Below are positions 10,947-21,108 of a stretch of DNA of 64,000 bases, piece by piece. The stretch's first letter is position 1; each line of letters opens with the position of its first letter. The stretch is from Cladophialophora immunda. Its lineage: Eukaryota; Ascomycota; Eurotiomycetes; Chaetothyriales; Herpotrichiellaceae. The DNA lies in assembly GCF_000835495.1 (NCBI RefSeq), contig NW_015622542.1, positions 1,448,485 through 1,512,484 on the forward strand, in the 5' to 3' direction. Below the pieces are notes generated by a model. It saw only the letters and a list, made by a program, of their open reading frames with translations. It was not told the origin of the DNA and did not search any database. The position numbers were made by a program, and so were the translations under genes.

Positions 10947-12812
10947 ATGAAAGGCACAGTCTTCCTTATGCTGGACACCGCTGCACTTCCAAAGAATGTC
11001 CTCATCCTCATCGCTGTTGGAAGTTCTCTGATTCTCACTTTGCTTACTTACATTGCCCTATCAAGCGGTCGGCGGAGCAAGGACATCCCTCACGGTTCGG
11101 TCTCGATGACATCCATTTCCGAACCCAGAATTGACCAGAGCAGGGCCCCCTACATTACCAATCATTGGAAATCTCCATCAGATCCCTCGAGACAGAGCAT
11201 ATCTAAAGTAGCTCCACCTCACCTCTTCTTCGGGGCATTCTCCAGCTAATTTCTGGCCATGATAGATTTGCAGAATGGGCAAAGCAATACGGGGGGCTTT
11301 ACTCCGTCAAGTTTGCAACAAAATATGCATTTGTCCTCACAGATCGACGTCTCGTGAAGGAGTTGATGGACAAGAAGAGCTCCGTTTCGAGCAATCGGCC
11401 TTATTCCATCATGGAAAAGATCCTTTATGAGCATGACGAGATCTTGTTGATGCAAGCCAGTAACCCTCAATTCAGAATTGCACGCAAATTTCTGCACCAA
11501 AACTTCATGGCCTCGGTAGTCGAGAAGGAGCATATGCCACTGATGGAGGCGGAAGCCGCTCAGTTGTTGAGAGATCTTTGCCTGGATCCCGCTGACTTTT
11601 TAAAACACACCAAGAGATTCGGTAACAGCTTTGTGATGAGCATTGGTAGGTTGATCAAGAGACTGTCTCGCTTCGAGCACAAACCTCCTAATAATTCTGA
11701 AGGATACGGAATTCGAACGCCACATACGAAGGTTAAGCATATGGTCAACATTGAGAAGGTGCTCAGCAAGACAACGACACTGCTGCAACCAGGAACCGTG
11801 CCACCGGTGGAGCTCTTCCCTTTTCTCAGCTACTTTCCACAGCGACTATGGAACAACTGGAGAAATCAAGTCGCAGATACAAAGCGAGAAATCAATGCGC
11901 TGTACGCTGGGTATCTGGACACGGTTGTCAAGCGCCGCCAGAAGGAAGGCTCACGCAACAGTTTCGCTGACCGGCTCATTGAACAGCAAAACCAACTGGG
12001 GTGGAATTGGCATCAGCTATACTTTATGGCTGGTCTGCTGATGGAGGCAGGTTCTGACACGATTGCTGGCTCTCTCAATGTGTTCATCCACTTTATGATC
12101 AAATATCCTGAGGTGGCAAAGAGAATCCAGGATCAGATCGACTCAGTCGTAGGCGACGACCGCTCTCCTACCTTTGCGGATTTCAGTCGCCTTCCTCTGG
12201 TCAACGCCGTCATCAAAGAGAGCCTTCGGCTGCGACCGATTGCACCAATGGGTTTTCCGCATGCCCTCGCCGAAGGTAAGTGAGCCCTTGAGAAGAGTGC
12301 GAGACGAACAAACCCTGACTACTCGGATAGATGTATGGCTTGACGGACAGCTGCTCCCCAAGGGCAGCGATATAATAGTCAATATCTATGGGCTGCACCG
12401 CGATCCTTCGAGATTCCCCGATCCCGAGACCTTGAATCTGGATAATTTCGTCAACAAGCCTGGCCTCGCTGACGACTACTCTCATGCCGCCAATTACAAC
12501 GAACGCGATCACTACGCCTACGGAACTGGCCGTCGGCTGTGTCCCGGCATTCATGTAGCGGAGCGGGCATTGTTTGTGGCAGTTGCCAAAATCCTTTGGG
12601 CCTTCGACATCTCACCAGCTCTCGATGCACAAGGCAAGCCTGTAGAAGTGGACCTGAGTGAGAAAGGCTACGGAGACGGCATAATTGTGGTCCCTCTTCC
12701 TTTCGAATGCAGCATCAAAGTCCGGTCCGATTCGAAGAAAGCAACGATAATGGACGAATTTGCCAAGGCGGAAAAAAGCGTCTTTTCCGAGTACCAGGTT
12801 CCGAAGGAATGA
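10947..12812 (+). CDS. Cytochrome P450 monooxygenase (first of two)
   Basis: Microsomal heme-thiolate monooxygenase. The start at ATG 10947 gives a hydrophobic anchor (NVLILIAVGSSLILTLLTYIAL) and then a basic stop-transfer. Joining exons across introns near 11095-11144, 11208-11252, 11645-11700 and 12276-12330 yields PPTLPIIGNLHQIPRD, the I-helix EAGSDTIAGS, ExxR as KESLR, and the heme loop YGTGRRLCPG with HVAER after it. The first residue of the heme consensus is Tyr instead of Phe. Length is about 530 residues. The C-terminus resembles fungal secondary-metabolite P450s that hydroxylate small aromatic or polyketide substrates. It is paralogous to the P450 at 22.6 kb and divergently paired with an SDR. 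Substrate and CYP family are not assigned. Confidence 0.92.
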
Positions 12813-13392
12813 ACTCTCGCTTCTGCGTATAGAAACCTGTGTATTGGTACTTTGCAACCCGGGATCACACTCTGGTCGCTGAATTTCAGGTTGCAAAAGC
12901 TGAGGAATGAATTTTTAGCTGGTGGCCACCGGTTTTCATGGCGGCGAATCTGTGGTGGAGATAATAGGTTGAAGAACGCAAAGCATTGCTCAAGACCTAT
13001 TCTCCATGTTCAGTCGCCGTTCTACGACACGAGAATTACTGCCTGCTACGGGTTTCCCAGGTATCTCGGCCTCTCAAACTCCGAGATGGTATACGAGGAT
13101 TGTTACGAGGATACTCGGCTTCGGAGCTGGCTCAGGTATAATATCCGGAGCAAGGCAATCCCAATGCCGATACCCCGAGTTAAAAGGGCACAGTTATAGG
13201 TATTATCATATTCCATGCCTGTGTTGTCTTGTACATCGACGGAAGTTCGACCTATCGCCTCTGTCAATAAAGTCTCAGCCCACAACTCCCATCTGGTGTG
13301 TGGCCAAAGTCGATAAGCCCAAACCATAGATCGCACATCTGGTGTGATCCAATCATTCTAGACCTTCAGGCCATTCAGCACATCGGACCAAA
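12813..13392. other. Intergenic, with a CGG-N11-CCG inverted repeat
   Basis: This 580-nt gap separates the P450 and the SRPBCC gene. A perfect 7-bp inverted repeat (ATCTCGG ... CCGAGAT) with an 11-nt spacer lies at 13063-13087, about 306 nt upstream of the next start codon. CGG-N11-CCG is the spacing bound by Gal4-like Zn2Cys6 factors. It may be coincidence. Nothing else was recognised. Confidence 0.4.
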
Positions 13393-13821
13393 ATGGCGAG
13401 AACGGTGATCCGTGTCGAGGAAGACATTTTCGACCACCCCGTGGAGCATGTGTGGAGTTTGCTGTCCAGCTTCGGCGCGATACAAGCCTGGATGCCGTCC
13501 ATCCAGTGGTGCACGATCAACGGCCAGGGTGTCGGAACCGTTCGAACCATCATGTCCATGGCCGGAGTGCAACAAGAGACCCTCGAAGTCCTCGACAATG
13601 ACACCCATTACATTTCCTATCGCATCAAGGACAGCCCGGTCCTTCCCATGAAGGGCGGATTCGGCAACTGGAAACTCGAAAGCGCCGGGGAGGGAAAGAC
13701 CAAGGTTACTTGGATTGCAGATGCAGAAGAGATCAGCCCGACCGGCATCGCCGAAATGGTCCCGATCTATGAGGGCTTCATGAAGGAAAGCATGGCTGGC
13801 TTGAAGAAAGCATTGTCTTGA
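13393..13821 (+). CDS. SRPBCC (START-like) polyketide cyclase/dehydrase-like protein
   Basis: Single-exon 142-residue protein with the SRPBCC helix-grip fold, a hydrophobic-cavity family that includes aromatase/cyclases, hydratases and ligand carriers. Visible are the opening strand VIRVEEDIFDHPVEHVWSLL, the loop FGAIQAWMPSI, GVGTVRTI (matching GxGxxR in relatives), GGFGNWKLES and a long C-terminal helix MVPIYEGFMKESMAGLKKAL. There is no signal peptide or membrane segment, so it is cytosolic. It sits between a P450 and a tandem-EthD gene on the same strand, suggesting it handles the same cyclic intermediate, either catalytically or as a binding protein. Which of these it does cannot be told from the sequence. 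Confidence 0.85.
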   Translation: MARTVIRVEEDIFDHPVEHVWSLLSSFGAIQAWMPSIQWCTINGQGVGTVRTIMSMAGVQQETLEVLDNDTHYISYRIKDSPVLPMKGGFGNWKLESAGEGKTKVTWIADAEEISPTGIAEMVPIYEGFMKESMAGLKKALS

Positions 13822-14340
13822 ACGGCAGCGTAGCCTATCTTTCGTACACAAGTTTCAACGCTCTGGGCTGGTGCCGGTGCAAATCAGATCGAGTCATCAC
13901 TATGTAAAGGAGCAGTTTTCGACATTGTTGGTCGTATTTTCGGCCTCATGCAGACTCTGCGGTGTGCTCGGTCTCGAAGAGCCTTACGAGCTCTGCAAGA
14001 GACGTGATTTGCCGTTTAGGCTGATGGTACTCAGACCAGGCAGTTCCGATCGTAGACTGTTTGTCTTGATAGAGTCGAAAACAAACTTTGACACTGGATG
14101 GTCAACTCGCCGGAAAGATCTACTCGGCTTACACCTGCAACGGTCTTTCAACACAGGCCAATGGATTTTTTGCTAGACTGCTTCCAGCCGACCCTGATTA
14201 GGTCTCACTTAAGGAAAATCAGTCTTCCAAAAAAAAGATAGGAATCAGGCCATTAAAAATATCAGTGTACATGTCACCAGCTCTTACCGTTCGGTCTGGC
14301 ACCTTATATCTATATATAAAATAGGGGCGCGGCGGTAGCG
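13822..14340. other. Intergenic with TATA-like sequence
   Basis: This 519-nt gap has a strong TATATATAAA at 14311-14320, only 21-30 nt upstream of the next start codon. A poly-A patch lies near 14229-14237. Frames in the gap show no recognisable domain. Confidence 0.45.
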
Positions 14341-15135
14341 ATGACGGTAAAGTTGATCTGGGCACTTCGTCAGAAGGGAGGGATCACAACAGACGATTTC
14401 CAGAAAATCTGGCGAGAGGACTATGGGCCCTTCGTTGCATCGCTCCAGACACCGCTCAACTTGGCCAAATATGTTCAAATATTTCGGACTGCAGGCGACC
14501 TGGATAACTCACTCCGCTCGACCCGCGCGAACCTCGTGCAGCCTGGCCCTCCATTTGATATTGTTGACGAGTTCTATTTTGACGGTACAATCGACGAATT
14601 CTTGGAGAATTACGACTCACCCAATGGCCGGCAGGCATGGCAGGCGTTGAACGAGATCATACAGAAGCATCTGAACCTTTCCCAGTGTCACGTCTCCATG
14701 GTCGAAGAGAGGCCATTTGTTTGCCCTAGCAATTCAGACACTCTCGTCGCTTCGAAGTACAACCACCTTGTCAGAGCGGTAGCTTTTGCTAAGGCGGCGA
14801 AGGGTACGGAGAGCGTCGAATATTGGGGCCGTTGCCATTCAGCATTGACAAAACGCTGGGCTGCAGCGATGGGCTTGGTGGTCTACGTACAAAATCACCA
14901 GATCCAGCCCCGTGGACTGGGGAGACTGTCAGAGGACTTCGGAATCGACAAATCGCCGTACGACATCTGTGCCACAATGCTCTTCGATGAACGCATCTCA
15001 ACCACCAACGACGTCTATCGCAATGCAATGCTGGAGATCAGAAATGATGAGAATAGCGGTTTTATGCGGCCGCAATCTATGCTATGCTTTGCCGGAAAAG
15101 ACCACGTCTTCGTCGATCGGCACAGGAGCTGTTGA
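14341..15135 (+). CDS. Tandem EthD-domain protein
   Basis: Single-exon 264-residue protein built from two EthD-like (dimeric alpha/beta barrel) units, about residues 3-118 and 138-255. The first starts VKLIWALRQKGGITTDDFQKIWREDYG, the usual strand-helix of the family. The second, more diverged, has LVRAVAFAKAAKGTESVEYW, then YDICATMLFDE and a final strand near LCFAGKDHVFVD. One polypeptide could therefore form the barrel that single-domain members make as a dimer. The start fits because the conserved strand begins at residue 2. A TATA-like element lies only about 25 nt upstream, so the leader may be very short. Family members decarboxylate or dehydrate ring compounds in some fungal pathways; the activity here is not established. 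Confidence 0.83.
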   Translation: MTVKLIWALRQKGGITTDDFQKIWREDYGPFVASLQTPLNLAKYVQIFRTAGDLDNSLRSTRANLVQPGPPFDIVDEFYFDGTIDEFLENYDSPNGRQAWQALNEIIQKHLNLSQCHVSMVEERPFVCPSNSDTLVASKYNHLVRAVAFAKAAKGTESVEYWGRCHSALTKRWAAAMGLVVYVQNHQIQPRGLGRLSEDFGIDKSPYDICATMLFDERISTTNDVYRNAMLEIRNDENSGFMRPQSMLCFAGKDHVFVDRHRSC

Positions 15136-15956
15136 TCTAGCGGGTATATCGCGAGCAATGAGCAGAAATCTGCAATCTCACCGCCGAAAAGCCACCGGCT
15201 CCAGGATTGTCTCAAATCAATGGCAGCTTTCGCACAATTCTTTCGTGTGTTGAGAGGTCTCGAGGTCTTGAGCTACGAGTATTTGCGTGTTTGATACCCA
15301 GCAACGTAGGGTGGTACTTATCAGAGAACAAACAGACAACATATCTAGTTAACGGTGACACGAGACATTAAAGGTGAGATGCTCACCACCAGGTGTGAAA
15401 CAGAGTCAAATACAAAGAAGACTTTGACGGATTTGTGGTCCACGTGTATTTGGCCCGGTCCTGCTCTTGAGCTACCCAGTGACTGAACCATGGAGGACTC
15501 ACTCACAAGCTGCACTCTTCACGGCATCTGACTTCACACGGCACGTAAAAGAGACGAGGCCTTCAGGTATGGGGAGTACAATGATAGGAGACTCAGTCTC
15601 TTATGAGCGACAAGGCAGCTCTCTTCCCTTGCTAAATCCAGGCGGTCTGTGGCTCCTGGTACCAGCTGACGGCGAGTAATTCACGCATGTCACGCGGGAC
15701 AGAAGTGGTCCGGCGTTTGGACCGGCAAGGCCGAGCGCAGATATTCGGCGAGTCTGAGTTTAGAATCTGGCAATAGAATATGTGAACAGTCTGTGGTCCA
15801 CACAGGATTCGCTTAGGGTTAGAATCAGGCGGAGTGTAGCACTGAGGAAAGTTTTTAAACTGGACGCCAAATCTGAACACCTTACCACAACAAAATTTAA
15901 TGCAGCCTCTTTGCAATTGCTGAGAGTATTTCTTCCTATACCCTGAAGTATTAACC
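15136..15956. other. Intergenic region between two EthD genes
   Basis: About 820 nt between two same-strand EthD genes. Open frames are short and unrecognised. No repeat or mobile-element signature was seen; it presumably holds the promoter of the next gene. Confidence 0.4.
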
Positions 15957-16346
15957 ATGTCTCCTGCATCGGTGCCCGCGGTAAAGCTTGTGGCATTTTT
16001 GAAACGAAAGCCAGGGACATCAATGCAAGATTTTGAAGAATACTACGAAAAGCACCACGTCCCACTGGTCTTGAGCGTCACGCCGTCCATATCGCGATAC
16101 GTGCGCAACTACGTCAAACCCGATTCGACCTTCAATAATCTGGACAGCCTATCATCAAGCGTCTGCGACGTGGTCACCGAGGCGTGGTTTGAGACCGAGG
16201 AGGACTTTGCGAAGTTCCAGGCCGATGCGTCGACTCCAGAGGCTCGGGAGAAGATAATAAAGGATGAAATGAATTTCCTCGACAGAGAATCAATCAGGAT
16301 GTTTTTGGTCAAAGAATGTGTTGGAAATACTTCAACGACAAGATGA
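15957..16346 (+). CDS. EthD-domain protein (single exon)
   Basis: A 129-residue single-domain EthD protein. It opens with VKLVAFLKRKPGTSMQDFEEYYEKHHVPL, the canonical strand followed by the helix carrying the His-His motif of the family. It continues with SRYVRNYVKP, a central VVTEAWFETEEDFAKFQAD helix, and a closing RESIRMFLVKE strand. Length is normal and there is no targeting signal, so it should be cytosolic. With the spliced copy at 5.9-6.3 kb and the tandem protein just upstream, the cluster has three EthD genes and four domains. Sequences differ widely between copies, so they are probably distinct steps or partners. The reaction is unknown. Confidence 0.88.
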   Translation: MSPASVPAVKLVAFLKRKPGTSMQDFEEYYEKHHVPLVLSVTPSISRYVRNYVKPDSTFNNLDSLSSSVCDVVTEAWFETEEDFAKFQADASTPEAREKIIKDEMNFLDRESIRMFLVKECVGNTSTTR

Positions 16347-16935
16347 AATTGGCTGAATCTTCCACTCCACGCAAAGAAATTCGAGAATGTACTCGGGTTT
16401 CAGGGCTGGCTGTGTCAAAATAGATAGCACTACCATCCACCAGCTGACTGATATTCCCCGGTACAATAGATTTGAATACAAGATGGTTTGCTATTCAGAC
16501 CGTAAAACAAGCAAGGATTTTGTCGTCTATTAGGCATATTCCCTGCCTAATCATCAAGAGCTAACCCAAGGACAAGAATACGCGCATAGGAGTCACTTGG
16601 ACGCAAAATGATTGATGGCCTGAGCCCGACGAAGGCAAAGGTAGACCTCCCCAGGAGATGACTTCGAGCGGTCGATTCTTCAGAAGTTCATTTGAAAGAC
16701 AGGCCACGCCCAAGACAGTCGACATTGACTTGAATAACGTACTCTCGCCCCCTGGCCTATCACACAAGGGTGCTTGCTCTGACAGAATGCGCGAGGCGAA
16801 CGTTATATTGCTATACAACCATCCTCATTCCCTCCATTGCCTTAACTCAAGATTTGCTTTGCGCAATATGTTGTACTGACACGCCCACCACCCTGCTCAC
16901 AAATACACAGCTCGGCTCCCAATATGTAAGGGTGA
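16347..16935. other. Convergent intergenic region
   Basis: About 590 nt between the convergent EthD and MFS genes. Nothing was recognised beyond short unsupported frames. Confidence 0.4.
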
Positions 16936-19243
16936 TCAAGCTTCATTGTCACTCCCTGGTATGCCACGCTTCTCCATTTGATTGGGAGATTCATTGTTGT
17001 ATGGGTGGACATGTTGCAATTTACGCGCAACATCCGGCGTCATGCACTCGGCCATCTTCTTCGAGTCCAGCAGCAAGGCTGCAATGATTGCGCAACCGCC
17101 AAAAGCAATGCTCACCAGATAGATGAGTCGAAATGCGTCCTCGTAAGAGCGAAGTGCCGTGGTGGTCGCTGCCTGTAAAACCGCTGGCGTCACGCCGGGA
17201 ACTCTCTCGAGTGCAGCGAGGTTCCCCCCCGAGAGTGCCGTTAGGAAGCTGACGACCGACGTTGCCGGGAGCCCTGCTTTTACAATGGCTGGAACAACCC
17301 ATTTCTTGAGATCGGACGCTAATCTGTTTTGTAGCTACAAGACGTTAGCATCACCAAGTTTCCTCGAAAATTTTGAGCCCAATACTCACAATTGTCACAA
17401 AGACCGAGTCTATTCACCGCAACCGTCAGCGATCACAAGCATGATCAAAATGGCTGAACGAGCCGAAACTCACCTGCAAGGACCGAACAGCCACTTCTCA
17501 AGGTATATTCGACACCATTCGCCAAGCCAATGTCCTCCGGCTTCACCATAAGAGGGGCGCCGGCCAAGGTAAGGACCTCCATGTATCCAATCATGGTGCT
17601 GGAGATGAGGCTGAACACGATGGCGCGGCCCTGATTCTGTTTCGAAACAGCGCCCATGCCGCCGGTGAATATTGTGAACAAGACGCAGACGATGACCAGC
17701 TGCCATTTCAAGGGCACCCACTTATGGGTCCATTTCGAGAGCGCTCCGAGAAACTGGCCGAAGACCGCGCCCGCCACCAAAGTACACTGGTGCACGGTCA
17801 GTTTGCGTACGTGGGCATGTCTGGAGATCTCCTTACACTCATCCAGCCGGTAGTTTGAACAGACTTTCCATAAACGGCGGCAATCTGTTGCGGGTAGACG
17901 ATGTTTAGTGCGTAGAATATCATAGACCCAACGCTGGCGACGACCGTCAAAGCCACATAGTTCCGGTTTCGGAACAGGTAGAGGGACATCAACGGTTCCT
18001 TCAAAGGAGCAAATCGTTCTGACCGAGCTTTAGTCAATCACTCCTCACCGAGACGAACTCAGAAGAACAAAACTTACCCCACAAGACAAACAGGATAAGA
18101 CCAACCCCTCCGACCACGATTGTGGATATAACCTCACCGGAATGCCACGCTGATCGAAAAGAGTGAATACCACGGACGAAAATCTTGTAGGGGCACCGTC
18201 GAACTTACGATATTTCTGTCCACCCCACGAAATGCCCAGGATAATCGACGTCGCGCTGCCAGCGAATATTACGACGCCTCCGAAATCAAGGTTCATCACA
18301 GCCGCACGCTTAGACAAGGCGGTATGAAGCTGGCGGAAGTTTGGAGGGAAGTAGAAGAATAGCTGAAGCAGGCCAGCTATTCCCGACATCATGGCGCTGA
18401 AGTAGTACACCCAGCGCCACGAAGCATTGTCCACCATCACCCGAGCTAGGATAAAATACTGTCAACTTGCGTTCTGCAGACCACGAGAAGCTCCAAAACA
18501 TACCTAGTCCGGGTCCGATGGTAGAGAGGGGAGCCAACAGTGCGAACAGGAGTCCGAGCGTCGTGTTCCGGTTGCGGTTCGGCACCATCTCCCCAAAGAT
18601 GACGGGCATAGTCTGCTGGATTCCGGTTCCAACGCCTGCTATGGCGCTCTGCAGAATGGGCCATGGTCAGCAAATTGAAGTCGACACACATGAGGTGCAA
18701 AATTTACCCCCCCAATCAGGGTATTAATCTTCTTGGCTCGACCGTTGACCATATAGCCGATGAAGGCGAGAGCATTGGCGCCAATGAAGATCCAGCGCCG
18801 CCCGAAAATGTCCCCAAATCGGCCAGAGAGAGTGAAGGTGACGGTCTGGCATAGGACGTAAACGAGAAGAATCCATATGTAGTCTGGAGCAGGGCCTGTG
18901 AAGAAATGTCGATTACTATGTGCACATCTCTGAGAGTTCACCGAGGTAATGATACCTAGATCTTGATTGATGATTGTAATCACATTTGCTGCCATAACAT
19001 AGCCCAGGAATGCTCCTTGGTACGAGATGGCCATCGACTGTTGCAAGGTAGTCAGCGGGCACTCTTCTTGACGAGGATCGCCTCAGGGTGACGCACAAGA
19101 AAAGACCCAATAAATTGTGGGCTTCTGTAATAATGCCTGGGTAGGTTGTCTCCGAGAGCTGTGGATGACACCCTGTCCAGGGTCTCATCGACTTCTACGT
19201 GCTCGTGAGTGTTCTGCACTTCATGCTTCTCGAGGGTATCCAT
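16936..19243 (-). CDS. MFS transporter, TRI12-like (14-helix type)
   Basis: Complete fungal MFS carrier of the trichothecene-efflux/TRI12 group. The start at ATG 19243 gives an acidic N-terminus with YRSPQFIGSFL before the first helix. About nine short introns join segments showing AISYQGAFLGYVMAANVI, SGRFGDIFGRRWIF (loop 2-3), GTGIQQTMPVIFGEMVPNR, MVDNASWRWVYYFS, DFGGVVIFAGSATSIILGISWGG, FRNRNYVALTV and MVKPEDIGLANGVE. The C-terminal cytosolic tail includes DVARKLQHVHPY. The reading frame stays intact when introns are removed, so it looks functional. It is the second efflux-type carrier of the cluster and likely protects against, or secretes, a pathway compound. The substrate is unknown, and exact exon edges need RNA data. 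Confidence 0.87.
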
Positions 19244-19941
19244 TCTGTCTGATAAGCTCGGTATTCTCTCCTTTGTGTTGCTATGGGATGGGAGATCTGA
19301 CTTTGGCCACGCACGGATCACATACCTTGCGATATACATATATCAACAAGGAAGTTCTCAAAATTCTAATCCAGCAATGAGCCATGGTTTCATCCCGAAT
19401 CAGTCGCCGTCCGCTTTTCACACGGCGTGAGCGGCTGAGATAACCCTAACGCGCTCGAAGTCTGCAGCAATGTCAATCGACATCCGAGGTACGTCTGATC
19501 AAGTGTCTTAATCTGGCCGGACTTGATCGTTTCCCTCCCGGAATTGATGTTCGTGTCCGGGGTTTTATTGTGCTTCTCCCCGAAATTCAGATATTCTCCG
19601 CTTTTTGCAGGCGGGGTCTCCACAGCTCGTACCAAAAGAAGTTAGTTCGTGGCTGGCCAATAGAAGTCTAATAATGGTCTGCCAGTCCAAGGTTCAAACT
19701 ACAGGATCATCATGATTCGCAAGCTTGCTTTCATCTGGAAGGTAAAGGTTTGTCGCACTGCAGCCGAAGGTGGACAGAAACATCATGGAAGATCTAGTGT
19801 GTGTATTTGGCGCTCGAATCAGCTCCTCATCCATTGTCACCCTCGTTTCGCACCGCACATGCGCCAGCGGCTTGACGAGTCACAATAGACCTCTGCAATC
19901 AACCCTGAGCTTCAAGCTCGGAAGATCTCTCGACAATTTTG
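19244..19941. other. Intergenic region, MFS promoter side
   Basis: About 700 nt between two leftward genes. It contains the promoter of the MFS gene. Frames on both strands are short and unrecognised. Confidence 0.4.
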
Positions 19942-20712
19942 CTAGTAACCTGGCGGCTTCACCATCTGGCCGAGGAGCATACCCCCGTCAATGGGAACGT
20001 CGATACCGTGAATTTGCTTGGCTCCATCATTCAAAAGGAATGTTGCCAGGTCGGCGACATCCTCTGGCTCGCCGCATCTTCCAATCGGTGTCCTCGCGGC
20101 CGCAAAGTCGGTGTCGATATTCACCCGCCGCATCATGGGTGTGTCGATGTAGCCTGGAGAGATCGAGTTGATCCTGATGTGATCTGGAGCGACCTCAGCG
20201 GCCGCCGACTTGGTGATTGCAACCACGCCGGCTTTCGACGCCGAATAAGGTCCGTTGTAAGCGAGAGGCTGTGATGCGGCCGCGCTTGCAATGTTGACGA
20301 TCGCGCCTCCTAGTCCCCCATTCTTCTTCATGAGAGTGACCTCGTGTTTCAGGCAGTATATCATGCCCTTTAGATTGATATCCAAGGTCTTTGCTATGTT
20401 GCTTGCGCCGAGGTCGGCAATCGGACCTACAGGCAATTGAACACCAGCACAGTTGGCAGCCAAATGGAGTCCTCCAAACCGATCCTCGACCTGGGAGATT
20501 GCATCTCGGACAGAACGTTCGTCTGCCACATCCACTCCCACCGCCAGACAAGACTTGCCCACAGACGCAGCTGCCTCAATTGCTGAGGCGAGATTGACAT
20601 CGCCAATAGCCACTTTGGCGCCAAGTTCCGCAAGTTTTCGAGCTATGGCAAAACCGATCCCAGATGCGCCTCCAGTCACGAAGGCAACTTTATCTTGAAA
20701 CGGTAGTGACAT
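19942..20712 (-). CDS. Short-chain dehydrogenase/reductase (classical SDR)
   Basis: Intronless 256-residue SDR starting at MSLPFQDK. The frame stays open upstream to an ATG at 20832 and would add 40 residues without conservation, so the shorter start is preferred. Hallmarks are VTGGASGIG for the cofactor, DVNLAS after the second strand (suggesting NAD preference), DVADERS, NCAGVQ in place of NNAG, the serine strand IVNIASAAAS, the catalytic YSASK, and NSISPGYIDTPM. The C-terminus has GRCGEPEDVADLATFLL and IPIDGG-like IDVPIDGG. All catalytic residues are present, so it should be active as an alcohol dehydrogenase or ketoreductase. It diverges across 396 nt from the atypical SDR at 21109. The substrate is unknown. 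Confidence 0.9.
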   Translation of the reverse strand: MSLPFQDKVAFVTGGASGIGFAIARKLAELGAKVAIGDVNLASAIEAAASVGKSCLAVGVDVADERSVRDAISQVEDRFGGLHLAANCAGVQLPVGPIADLGASNIAKTLDINLKGMIYCLKHEVTLMKKNGGLGGAIVNIASAAASQPLAYNGPYSASKAGVVAITKSAAAEVAPDHIRINSISPGYIDTPMMRRVNIDTDFAAARTPIGRCGEPEDVADLATFLLNDGAKQIHGIDVPIDGGMLLGQMVKPPGY

Positions 20713-21108
20713 GTTGCCATTCAACGGTTGATGGGGGAAATCGCGCCCCGCGGAGACGACTGAAGTCGAGGATCTCCATGAAACAAGCAAGAAGTGTTGC
20801 CATCGTAAAATAGCAGTTGTCAGATTCGACAATTTTTCATGACACCAACTTCAAAACAGGGTACGCAGAGCATTCTTGCCGGCCCAAATTAGTAAACGAA
20901 GTAAACTCGGAGAACGGGAAGCTGTGTCCAATCCTCCGGCGAACGCAGGTACGGGTTCCGGGGACCAACAAAGAACCGGCATCTTCGACGTAGCTCTCCG
21001 TGAGGAGGGAAACAGATTGTCGACCATTTCTATACCTGGAAACATAGGCGCTGTGCCTGGATGGACTGAGCTATCCAAAATCTTGAGCAATAATCACCGA
21101 CGCCAAAG
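20713..21108. promoter_or_regulatory. Divergent promoter between two SDR genes
   Basis: This 396-nt spacer separates two divergent SDR start codons, so promoters must overlap or adjoin. No TATA box or clear repeat was identified. An open frame extending the leftward SDR upstream occupies its first 120 nt. Confidence 0.4.
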
